Below, one piece after another: positions 13,301-26,100 of a stretch of DNA of 64,000 nucleotides. Both the position numbers and the translations under genes were made by a program. Position 1 is the first letter of the stretch. Each line of letters starts with the position of its first letter. Below the pieces are notes generated by a model. It was given only the letters and a program-made list of their open reading frames with translations, was not told where the DNA came from and searched no databases. The DNA is from Acanthopagrus latus. Lineage: Eukaryota; Chordata; Actinopteri; Spariformes; Sparidae. The DNA lies in assembly GCF_904848185.1 (NCBI RefSeq), contig NC_051055.1, forward strand, positions 13,532,604 to 13,596,603, given 5' to 3'.

Positions 13301-16300
13301 TGCACCGTTTGATGACAGCGCCTTCCCGGGCTTCACTCTGCATAATTGATGCAGGTCTTTGCACAGCAGCCGTTCTTCATAAGAACACTCATTTACGAGA
13401 AACTAACCCATGATCCACTGAGTGGGTCAATCCCTTAATGGGTTGCACCCATAGACCCAGAAAGCTTTAGTTTTTACTCATAAAGCTAAAATGATAAATC
13501 AATAACTGTCTGCCATACGTGGCCAGTCGAAGACACAATGATTTGCTGTGGCTGACGCAGGAACAGTGTGGTCAGACCTCTGTGTACAGTAGCCTCTGAG
13601 GAGTGGTTTTCCTTTCTAATATAGCTGCCTTTACAGTGACAAAGAAACTGAACACACATTCAGTTTCATCACTATGTAGCTGCATCTTCATATTTATTTA
13701 TTTATTTTATTTTCACAATTGCACTTAAATGTTTCCTGATTTTTGATGTACTGTTGTTGTTATGTGTGGTGTCCTTGAGTGTTTTGAAAGGAACCTTTAA
13801 ATAAAATGCATCATCATCGTTGTACTACACTGAAGTGTCGATTGCTCATAAGCACTTGATCCACTGAATCAGGTCAGTATCAGGTTCAACAAGTCCGTGC
13901 TCCCTGCTGCCAGTAGTAAAAATTTAGGCTCACGCAGTTAACGTGAATGCTTTATATGTATCTGCTGATCATTTTTTGTGTTCATGGTAATTTGTGCTCC
14001 TTACTCATGCTGTATACTGCTTTTCTCTGCTCTGTGTATATTAGGAAGGAAGTTAGCAAGCCTATCAGAAAGCCACAGTATCCTGTGAGACAAAAGCTGC
14101 CTGAAAGGCTGTTACTGCTGTGGTTCAGTGCCATATGACCGGCCCGTCGTGCACTTTGTTCAGACACTTACCTACTCACTGTTGCACAGATGTGATATGC
14201 CATACTGCAGGGTTAGCAACTGTGCAGCATTTATTGTAAATTAATAGGTTTAATCCTGCATTTGGAAACATTCTCTCATTTAAAAACATGGCAGTCCTGG
14301 ATCTGGCAGGGACTCAGTTCAGTGGGTGGATATTTTTGAACAAATTTGGGTTTCAATATGTCGTTCATATTTGAACTGCCATTCATTGATGTCTACACCG
14401 TCAGACCAGTTACACTATGCTGGTACTACAGGAGGTACCTTGCAGGCTATTTTATGTAAACTGTTTGTTCTCCAGTTGCACCTTCTTTTGCATGATTTCC
14501 ATATTGCTGAATCCCAATATTTATTTGCTTTGCTTTTCTAACTAAACTGAGACATCGTCGTTTGGAAACACCGAACGCTGGCAAGACTTTCTTCCCAGTG
14601 CACTCATCATTGTTTCTTTTGTGAACCTCCAGCTCTACTGGAGTTGGCATCACTGTTGGTGCATTGCGCTTCTTACTGTGAGCACGTTTTCAGTGTCATG
14701 ATCGAAATGACTGCAGTATCATCTTCGTTGTGTATTCAGACTGATTATGGGGGCCAGTTTAATCTGCTAATGGAAGGCTGATACTATTAAAAGAAGGACA
14801 GACAAGAGAAGAGTAACATGAACTGGAGCGGAGCCAGGAGGAGCTGGCGGAGAGCAGAAAACATGAATTCTAAGCCGTGCCTCATTGTATCACTGCAGTC
14901 ATGTCAGGTAGTTGCAGGGGCCGTGAGGTATCTGCAAGGGAGCGTTCTGCTGCCACTTGACATAAAAGTTGTCTTGAAAAAATGTGACTTTCACGTGTAC
15001 AGTGCCCCGGTTTATCCGGTGTATTGAGATGATCCACAGACAAGAAAATTCACTGGATCCATTTGTAGAAAATCTAATAAAAACTGACCCCTGATCTGAT
15101 CAACGTTGCGAGCCCAGATCGTAAACTTGCCGGTTGTTCTCTCCAACAGTGAAATAAACAAGACCTAACGAGATGGAAGGCCTCCTAGAACGTTATTATC
15201 ATTGACCGCATGGTTTACAATCCGATCGCTGCTTCACGTCCCGACCTCTGCTCTCTGACATGTTTTCCAGTTGGCCAATATGATCCTCCCTGAAGACGAG
15301 AACTTCCTGTTAGTATTCCGCAGAGAAGCTCCTCTGGACAACAGCGTTGACTTCATTAAGGTGAGGTCACAGACAACAACAAGCATTTCTCTGAGGTAAG
15401 AAAAGATGGCACGAGATGAGCCTCATCCACCAAACTACTCAATGTGTCAGTGAGAGGTTATGAGAAGACTGTACAGCAGCAGTAAAACCAAAACACATGA
15501 CGGTAAAGAATCAGAGCACCAAAGATCAAGCTTAAGCCTAAAGAACAGTCTAAATGTCATAAGACAGATGATTACCAAGTCTCACTCCCAACTCGACCAA
15601 CCCACAGCGTCAGTATTTGACGGGCTGGGAATGACAGTCAAATATATAACCATCCAACATCATTTGAACTAAGAATTTAGGTTGTACAATTTATAAATAG
15701 TACTTATTCTTATGCATGTCACAACTAAGTCTCAAGTCTTTGCACTCAAGTCCCAACCCCTAAACTTAAAGTTTCTCTTTAGTTTCTCTCACTAAATCTC
15801 ATGACATTCTAAAAACAAACCCCCAGCATACGTTCTCTGTACAGCTTTCAATGGTGGTGAATTCTAAGAAAAAACGAAAGTGGCAGCGAAAAACCAGATG
15901 TGACTCGTCATTGCAACACATGCAAGTATGAGGAAGCATTCGAGCAACCGCCCAGCTGTGAATTCTGACCGGACTGGACCAGTGTAGCCTTTTCACTGAG
16001 GCTGGGTAGTGTTTGTTAGACTCACTGCAGTTCTTTTTAACTCTGATAACATCTTAATGTGTATTTTGCATCTGATCAGGTGTGATATTTCTACAGCGAA
16101 TTCCAGTTCTCATGGCGAACGTCCTATCAAAACACAACACAGCGCAATTAGCTATGATGACACGACAGCTAATTCAATTTCATATATAACAGGGGTACAC
16201 TGCATGTTAGCACTGATCAATTTGCCCTTCCCCGCCCACTGTAGATATGGAGGAAGTATGATGTCGACTGCAGCGGCTACATATCAGCTCAGGAGCTCAA

Positions 16301-19300
16301 GGTAAGGTTATCAGCACAAAGACCCTCACATAGCAGAACCTATTACACATCTCGTTTCTGCTCAAGGAGCAACCTTCCATAGTGGCACTGGCAGACGGTG
16401 ACTATTGTCCGTTCTGTCACACTGCGAGATGTTGTTGTCGTGATGTCGTTTTCCAGCTTCTCACAACATATTTGACTTGAGAAGAGAGATTTCCGGTGCA
16501 TAAAATAAAAGCCAACGCTGTGACTCAGTTGAATGTGTTTGATCGTCTTCTTTTGGAATCAGCTTTGAATAAAGTGTTGATTGTTTCATCTGATTGTGTG
16601 TTAAACTTGTGTCCCTTAGGCCTTCCTGAAAGACCTGTTCCTAGAGCATCACAAGGAAGTGTCGTCCGACAAGCTTGAGGAGTACACAGACACAATGGTA
16701 GTGATACTGTTCACTCACCCACACATACAAACTCACACACACACTGTGGCCTTTGTCTCCATTGTACTATGTCCCCTGACCTTCTCCTTTGCACCTGTCA
16801 TAATTACTAAGGCCACTAGAGGTCACTGCCTAACAATAAACATTAATACTGGTTGTTCTTAGAGGACCGGTTGGAAATGGAAAGACCTTGTGAAACAGCT
16901 TTCCTCAAAACGACACAAAGACTGAAAACACTCAATAAACTATCCTGCCAAAAAACTGCTTTCTAAAATGTTGTGCTGCAGAATAAAACCAGCAGTTGTT
17001 CGGGGGGACTTTTCACTTGTGATACCTCTTTCCTGAGATTTTGTGTGCAGTCACAGCTGTCAAAAGAAGTGACCCAGCTGTGTCACCTGTGTATTTCTGC
17101 ACCGTCTCCCTGAGATACCTTTATGAAAACCCAGAGTCTTAGATAGCCACCTCCTTTAGATTACAGAATTCAATTTGGCAGAGATTGGTTCAAGCTCAAA
17201 GTCAGGACGAGGGATGAGTTGACTCTAGAGTCACAGGTGGTGTGACGCCTGGCATATTTCCATGCATCTCACCACATATTGCTTTTTCTTGCAGATGAAA
17301 ATCTTTGACAGAAACAAGGATGGCTGTTTGGATTTGAACGACTTGGCCAGGTACTTTTCAAAGAGCAGGACAATGCATTGAGAAATCTTGATGTGTCTGT
17401 TGGCAGATGGTAAAACAGCCATTAAAGAGAGAAATTATCAGGTTATGCCAAAAGCCAATATCACTAAAACTAAATAACACATGTACCAATCTAAGGTGGA
17501 GTTTTAAAGAAATATACAATAAAACATGGCTGAACATCCACTGCTGCGTACTGTGTATTTAAAGTCTTATATTGTATCTGATAAGACGAAAAAGTTCAAA
17601 TCTCATGTCACTGAATATTCTTCTCTTCAATAACTTGAATTCTTGTTCAATGTATTTTTCTTTCACAATTAGAATCTTGGCTTTAGAAGAGAATTTCCTG
17701 CTCCAGTTCCAAATGGATGTAAGTGCATTGTTACTTTTTATTTGGCTGATGGAAAACATGAGGTTAAATCATGTGACAGTTTAATTTAAAGTTATTTTCT
17801 GTTTTATTTCTTATTTCTTTCACTCAATATTCTCCACTTTTTTAAACTCCTTTCTTCAATTCCCAAGGCCTGCGGCAAAGAGGAGCGAAAGAGAGACTTT
17901 GACAAGATCTTTGCCCATTATGACGTTGTAAGTACAATAACATAACGGGGTGGGACACAAAATGAGCAGCAGCAAATGATTTTAAAATGCGGACTTAAGG
18001 TACTGTATGTTGGTTTAAGGAACAGCCTCTGAGGCGTAATCATCCTTTTTCTAATGTCTGTTGCACTTCTGAACTATTTACAACCCTTTGCTGTGATCCT
18101 TCAGTAATGTAGGTTTAAACCAGGGGCTAGCCCGAGGAGGTGGACGGACAAGAACTGCCCACAACAACTTCCTTTTAAAACTCCCATTAGCAAAGCAGTC
18201 CCCTGATGCCACAAAGCTGTATAAAGGCAAAGTGCATTAGCCTATAGCAAAGAAATATCAAACAGCACTTCTCCATAGAGCAACAGATTCATTCCTTATA
18301 TGTTACCCATGATTGTGGCTCTTCAGTAAAGGCAGGAATCACAGACACTTAACATTTTCCATTCCCAATTAGTAGCGCTCTCAAACTGGCACAATGTGTG
18401 CCTCTGTGCAGAGTAGGACTTGGTAAGACAGCAATGAATCCAATTAGCTCCCTCACCTCAGTAATGAAGCATAATAAAGCAAAGCACCTATTATAATGTC
18501 AAGTCACTCTCTGGGAGGATGAGTTAACTCTCAGCAAAGCCCCAGATAGGAGTCAGGAGTCACAGATAAGCTTCTCCTGTTCTGTAAAATCATGATGACT
18601 TTACAGATGACTTTGTCTGGTATGAAGTAATGATTAATTTGAAAGCTTTTTATTCTGCCTGTACTTAATTTAATGTTCACGGAAGCTGTTTTTCAAGTTT
18701 TTTCTGGTCTTAAACTATGAGTCGGGGTAGAAAAGCAATTCTCCACAAGACAAGTAGCATTACGGTTAACAGTGTGTGGTCAGGAAACAACATGGACATC
18801 ATTTCAATATTTAATGTGTGGTAGGCCTGATGCACTTTTACCGTACTGGAGGATCAACACGGTGGGAACAATGTGATCTGCAGCGCGTCACTGTCGTGTT
18901 TTACACCATGGCTGCGTCTTCAAGCGCTTAAATCAAATCAAATGACATTTCCTGCAGAGTGACACTGTCAAGTACCACGGGTGTGATTCTGCTTCAAATC
19001 ATGTGCGTAATCTGGAGGTGGATATTTGCAACAAATGTATTTCTGAGCAGTGATGCCTGGCAAACACCCCAGGCTAGTAAGCATCCCTGCACTCTTGGGG
19101 AAGCGTTCCGGCCCCACCAATGAATACGCCCAGAAAAACAGAAAACCACTGAATGACTGAATGATGTGAGTGGGATGTACAGTAAATTGGAAGTAATCTG
19201 CACTCCATTCCTGTCATTTCTTCTCTTTGTTTCTCTCTGAACTCTTTATTGTTACCGTTCTCTTTTTTTTCTGTCTCTACAGAGTAAGACAGGAGCACTG

Positions 19301-20027
19301 GAGGGTCCCGAGGTCGACGGTTTAATCAAAGATATGATGGGGCTAGTCAGGGTAAGACACTGCGCTGCTGATTTTTGTTTTTTCTAACATTTAGATACTA
19401 CAGTTGTGTACAATTGTTGCAGTTTACAGGTGTACAACATCTGTGCATGTTCTAGAGATTTTAAGTCATTTCCATATTTGAATAGTCGCATTAAATTATT
19501 ATCTGGTGCTTGCAAATACCAGTAACCGCTACTTTGTCTGCACTTTGCAAATAAGTCTTTGATTTCATTAACCATTCTCCAAACATCTGTCTCTACTCTC
19601 GGAGTTGTTGTGTGTCATGATGGTAGTTTGTACTCACACAAGCCTCTCTCCTTTATAAAGCTTAACAGTAGCATGTCTCCAGTCAATATGTCCTCTAGTG
19701 TTCTCTGCCTTGGTGTGTGCTAACACTGCTAGCCAATGAGGCAGTGAGTGACTGCCTGTTACCCGTCTCATCCGTAATAACTGTCAATTTATAGTGGTGG
19801 CACTGATGATGCACGCTTGTTAAAAACTCTTAAAAATATGGCTGACCGAAACCACTTCGTTAAAGGCTTAATGTTCCTCTGTCATCTGTCCTCTCCAGCC
19901 CAACATCACCGGTCCCGAGCTGGACAAGCTGCGAGTCGTCCTGCTGCGTCACTGTGACGTCAACAAGGACGGAAAGATCCAGAGAAACGAGCTGGCTCTG
20001 TGTCTGGGCGTCAAACCTAAAGCTTAG
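10377..20027 (+). CDS. scgn: Secretagogin, six-EF-hand calcium-binding protein (11 exons, complete)
   Basis: Exons: 10377-10446, 10852-10922, 12537-12629, 15271-15360, 16245-16301, 16620-16697, 17295-17350, 17673-17718, 17868-17927, 19283-19351, 19899-20027 (TAG). All introns are GT-AG and the frame closes to 272 residues (human 276). The protein starts MDSAFDNLDAAGFLEIWQHF and ends ALCLGVKPKA. EF loops: EF1 DADDNGYIEGKE (split by intron 1), EF2 DVTADGKLQIQE, EF3 DVDCSGYISAQE, EF4 DRNKDGCLDLND, EF5 DVSKTGALEGPE, EF6 DVNKDGKIQRNE. EF2 has Thr at ligand position 3 and EF4 has Asp instead of Glu at position 12, so these two may bind weakly or differently. EF1 looks fully liganded. Secretagogin is a cytosolic calcium sensor of neuroendocrine cells and some neurons that interacts with SNARE and secretory machinery. 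The start is fixed by homology and an A at -3. The neighbour carmil1 matches the mammalian order. Confidence 0.97.
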
Positions 20028-20483
20028 TTAGGAAAATCAAGAACACTGTGTCTGCATTTGTTGTATAGTCAGTAATGGTGGAGTGTTGTTTCGACGTGTC
20101 TGACTACGGGATTACTTAAAGGTCAATGTTCATGAAGAGTTATTTGATCCTGGATGTGATAGAAAAAAACAAGCTGATACTGCGTGATGAAAAACAAAAT
20201 GAATTTATGCATCTGCTATGACTTGAAATGACAGTGTTTCCTGTGCATGTTGTCAGCCAAAGGAGGAGGATGAGATGTGAATGTGAAATGATTGATTGAT
20301 TTGTGTTTTATTAATCTCAATTTTATTAAATAAGTTTGTTAGTCGGTGAACATGTTCGTGTAGATATAAAGGTCTGGTCTTTAGTGTGGAGCTGGAGTAC
20401 ATTGGCCAATTCTTATGTTTGGGCATTCGCATGTTTCTCTGCCTAAGGACACTTGTAAGCTTAATACAATGTGCTGATGAATG

Positions 20484-20561
20484 AATAAAATGATGACAAG
20501 TGATGAGAATACTACATTTTCTCGTCTCTTATTCATGTGCATACTTGTGTGTGCAAATAAA
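20484..20561 (+). promoter_or_regulatory. scgn: scgn poly(A) signals
   Basis: AATAAA occurs at 20484-20489 and again at 20556-20561, about 460-530 bases after the stop codon, so the 3' UTR would be about 0.5 kb. Confidence 0.5.
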
Positions 20562-20599
20562 ACTCTCTGAAACATTCTGAAAAGCCACATTTGTGCATT

Positions 20600-23049
20600 A
20601 ATTAAAATAATCAAAATAATTTACAAGTAACATTTCGATCTGATGATTTAATAGGAATTCTTAAAATATACTCATTCTATATTGCTAATGATCACTGTAT
20701 GTTTTAAAAATTCTTTAACTGTAATTAAGAATTACTATTTTTAGTGCGAGCGAGTGAGTGTTGACAGGCTGTTGCCTGGTGTTTTCTGTAGCATCTGTTA
20801 GGAAATTCAGAAATGCTGTGGAGACATGGGATTGTATGCAAATGATTCAAAAGGCTGTCTAGCCTTCACTGATGAGTCACTGACAGCTGTTTGAAAGTAC
20901 TCATCTACTTGCCATCACACTGTACTGTACATGGCATTTAGTGGAATATACAAAATGAATACAATAGGATTGTTCCCTGGATTTCACATTGTTAATACAG
21001 TGACTGATTAAATATACCTTTCAAAAACACCAATGCAGAACATGTTTTAAAGAAAGTAATGAGTCACCAGCACTAAAGAAAATGAAACACTGTTCTGCAG
21101 TGTAAACTAAAATAGATCTATTCACGCTGAGGTCTAAACATTTGACCAGTTTCATTTCTAGCAGATAAACTGTAACGCAGGTCACCGTGAATGCTCTCCT
21201 GTGAGATGCAACAAGCTGACAGGGCGAGTCTTTATTTGTCAAGGAGAAGGAAACAAACAGAGTTAAGTAGATGGAAACCCCTCCGGCCACTAAAAGGAAG
21301 TTAATGGTGCAGACCTAAAAGCTTGATTTTGTCCCAGACCACCTGATTGACCTTCGAGTCGCCACAAGGCTGCAGTGTGCGGTTTCACGCGGCCTCCATC
21401 TCCGTCCGTGTGCTCGTCAAACAGAGAGAAACAACCACAAACATTAAATAAGAGACTGTTCGCAGTGTTATATACATTGGTAAACTTGTGTGAGTGTTTG
21501 CATGTGTGTACTGTCTGTGCTGTACAGTGGAGGACTTGTGAGTGTGTATTTGTGTGGGCGGAGCGGCTGCTACACAGCTGCTACTAAACAAACAGTTCCC
21601 CATTTGGGCTGAAAGCTTCACTCCTCACCACATCACAGGCCTCATTTACACAGGGGAATCAACCATTACAGTGAATTTCAATAAAATGCTATTCTGATGA
21701 TTCTCTGGGTCTCTAATGGATCAATTATATATTTCCTTTCAGTTGCAGAATAACATATAATTCAATCATCCATAATTATAAAGTGACAGTAAGATGAGAA
21801 GATTTGGTTTGCCTGGTTGTTTTCTCTCTTACTCCCGGAAAACATTTCCTGTTGAGTTAAGTTCTGTTTTAGATGAATAACAGGCTGAACGTGTTACACT
21901 CATTTCCTCATATCTGCTGTTATGATTTCGTGAATGTCATCCTTCCAAGACAGTATCTTAATCTAGAAAAAGGAAGCCCGACCGCTGACTCTCTTGACCT
22001 TGTCGCTAAACAAAACCCTTTATAAATTAAATATCAGCAATTATTATTTTTTTGATATATTAATTGTTATCAATATTTGACAGCAGCTTCTGATAGCTTC
22101 TTGAAATTAACACTCTTTAGTGTCCGTAAAAATATAATATACTACGCTGTACCTATATAGTCTTATTATGTTAATGTATTTTGTAATGTCATATAAGGGC
22201 CTTTTCCCCTATTAACTAACACTTTAGGACCTTTATATCAAGTATAACTGAAATGTAGCACATAACAACCTGTGTTTTTTCCAATTTAAATAATTTCCTG
22301 TCTATAAAAAGTTTCCACATATTCAGTAGTGATGTTACCAGCCCTGCTCCAGGCTCATAAACAGGTTACCAAGCGGTTAGGTGAAGCTAAATTCTTAAGA
22401 TCTATTTAACGGTGTTTCATTGCTGTCACATCAACATGTGTTACACCTGGGGCTTTACAGCTCTGGTCCGTGATCTGTTGTGAGGCTGAAGCCACAAACA
22501 CAACTCGACTGATCCAAATCAGGAAAAATGAAGAGAGATACTGTGGACATAAGGGCACGCTGTGTATAACAATCTGTCTTGTGCATTTAAGTCTTAAGCT
22601 TGTAAAATAAGCACTCACCAACTGTTTTTTCTGGTATAGCTGATAATGAAGAATGGCCCCTTAAATTATCTAAGAAATGAAGTAGAAAAGTTCCGCTGCC
22701 TGTGACGCAGATGAATGTGAGCATGAATTGCCTCTTACTCGAGACCTTGAAATATCAATAAAAGGAAAGACTAGACACATTGTGTGTGTTTCTTCACCTG
22801 AACCTGGTTAGTTTATAATCACAGACAAGGTGGTACAATATAAACTGCTGAAGGGACACTGAATTTATTAATAACAAACACCTGACCTGAACAGACAACA
22901 CACTGCTGGAGCAATGCCTGCTGATTTATTACCGCTGTGTTTGCCGGAGGCCATCTTAATACTAATGGTACAGCTGTTAGATTGAGTGTGAGAGAGACAG
23001 AGAGAGAGAGACAGAGAGAGAGAGACAGACAGAGAGAGAGAGACAGACA

Positions 23050-23100
<51 letters not shown>

Positions 23101-26100
23101 TGAGAGCCCCTCCCCTCCATACAGCTCATCATTTAGGTTCACATTGCTTATTGCTGCCCTCTAGTGGTCGGACTGAAGTGTTGCGGTCACTGAATGATAT
23201 TTTGATTCAAGTGAATAACATGCTGTACTACTACAACTTGTTTTATTAACGAAGGGCTGGATTTCAAAAACAAAAAAAAGGAGGCAGAGCCAGACTTTTA
23301 CATTGCCTGTGTCTGACCTGCAAAGCTCAGGATTTCACAACTGAAAAAGAGACATTAACTACTGTACACAAGTTGAATTAACTCACTGACTTTTGGTTCC
23401 ATACGGGACATGCACAGAAGCCCTCTGAACAAAAGTCTTTGTGTTCCTTCCATCATAATTACAATAGCCATCAAAGGTCACAACCCAACAATGAATGTCT
23501 TGGGAGGCTCGGTGTCACAACCCAACAGTTGTGATGCTGACAATAAACAGGATGGCTAGTCTTTTGAGTTTCTAATCCTGCTTCATATTAGCAAACACTG
23601 TCCACTCATCCTGAAACAGATATTTATGTTACTTTTTTCATGCACAGCCATTACTTTAGTTAAACTGCTTTACAGCCATTTTTTTTTTTTTTTACATAGC
23701 TGTCTTGCTGCATGATTCTGGTATATAGGTGTCCGTGCTTGGTAAAATGACACGAGTAAAGGTTATGGCAGCAGGCTCTTCACAAAGACAGACGACTGAC
23801 CTCCAGTACCTTTGTCATGCCTTTTCCTTCCTCTCTTTCTTCTTTTCTTCTCCAGCTCCAGAGCATTCTCACTGAGTAAACAACAAACAAGAACAGTGTT
23901 GTAAATTGTAACCCTTATAAGTCTCCCACCGCCCTTCTTTAAGGTTACGTTTCTGTCCCTCTCCTAGGTGAAACCTAACATTCCCATTCCCAAAATGCCA
24001 GGGAGAAATGCAGTTCACGGGACCTGTAAGCTGAATTGTAAACATAATTCACAATGTATGGATCTGCCAGGTCACTGGTTGCCATGGTTTCAGCCAAGCA
24101 CGTCAGCAACCTTTACGACAGAAGGTCAGTCAGAGGAGAAAGCTACGATTGGCAGAGGTACATGTTGAAATTTGTGCCTGCAAGTTCAATTAACTTCTAT
24201 CCTATGTCAAGCAAAGATAACACACAGTGTACCAACAGATTACGTTGCTGGAATTTCAAATATCTTTCGTTATTATTATCTTGTTATCAGTCCATTCATT
24301 TTTGAAATTGCAACGTGTTTACTTTTATTATTGAGGATTATAATGGATCTGATTTAAGGTAGTTGATATTGGACAACTGTCTGATAAATGAGAAGACCAC
24401 TCAAGACTGAAAACATATTTTGCGGTATTTTTAAATGAATGTTGTGCAGCGGCAGCAAAAAAACAGATAAAATGTAAGATTTACAACACTGTTTTTGTAA
24501 ATCTTTCCAGTAAGCAAGAAGCCAAATCTTGCACGAGGAAAAACATTCACACTTTGCTACGAGAAAGGAAGCATTTACTACAGAGAGAACGGAGCTGAGG
24601 CTGCGAACAGTTCATTTGTAGCGCCAACAATCATAAAGTGCGAGTACGTCACACGACATTTCAACGCTTACAACAGGTAAACTTCGTAAAAAGGGACCTG
24701 CACTTAAAATGGTGTTGGGTAAATAAAGCAAAATGTCACTTTCTCAACCAATTGAATGGCTCTCGTGACAAACACTTTAGATTTACATCCATCGCCCCAA
24801 ACACATGTGGAACTCTGTGAATGAAGATGAAATGCCATGTTTTTAAACTAGGACCACTTTGACATCTGGGCAAGTATTTCAAACAGCAATGTCGTTTCAA
24901 ATAAGCACTTAGCAACAAACTTTTAAATATGACATTGACAGAAAGTTATTCTGCAAATGCCTTTTGCATGTACATAGAAATTCAGTGATAATCATTTATC
25001 TTCAAGTTCAAGCTGCGATCTGATCCTCTCTAGGATGATATATCTGTCTTACATCTCTCCCGTCAGACCTCCCTGGGTCTGTTCTGTTTTCACTGCTCTC
25101 TCTGCACTGCTAAAAATAACACCTGTAAAAATGTGGCCGTAAATTCAAATATTTTTGTTTGTTTTCTTGTGAGATCTCCCCCAAGCGGCAGCCACGTGTT
25201 CAGCACCGAGGAGGAGTCAAAACAAACATCACCGTGGAAAAGATTCAGTCCATCCACGGCTGCAAACTGTGACAAGGTGTCGATATGCAACATGGTGTCC
25301 TGTCAGAGACGCTGCGAGGAACTTGAGCGGCATCGAACGGGAGATTGTAATTCATCTGATACTCTATGGCCACTGGCACCAATAACCAACAAGTGGAGAA
25401 AACTTTCCCATATTTGACTTTGTTCGATGTTTCCAAAAAGATTATTGCACGATTTCATGAGCAAACTGGCACAATTGGAAGGACAACCACCAACTACAGT
25501 GTTAAATCGACACCTCGGTCTCTCGATTCTCTAATATCTCCCGTTCCTCTTCTACACAGGATGCCACTAAGTCATCCTCTTGAAACGCAGCCTGGGAGTT
25601 TTCCATACTGCGTGTTTTATTAGCACGGGCTCCATATTGCGTCCATCCGCCGCCACCCACGAGAAGACACATCTGCCTCTGCGCCTGTGTCTCAGCTCAT
25701 GTATAGTGGCGTACAGCAAATAATCCCTGAGTGAGAGATTTGCGGTGGCCTCCCAGGCTGTTAAACCCACTGCCTTGCTGCCACCTGGCAAGAATTTGAA
25801 TTATGAAGAGCACTCAGTTTCATATGTGATGTAAACTGATGACTGCTGCACTTGTGGGAATGAGATGAGTTGAAGGAGAAATTGGCCTGTTAGAAAGTGA
25901 ATGGCAGAGAGATTTTGACGATGGCACACACGACAAACACCTCTTCTTCCCTGAGCAAATGATCTCAACAAGCACCCATTTCTTTTTACAGGACCTACAG
26001 ACTCTCCCTGAACCCAACGGAGCCTGAGATGAACTCCCATTCAAATACAAACAATCCCTGCAGCAACATCTGAGAGGCTTTAACTCTCTGGTTGTATAGA

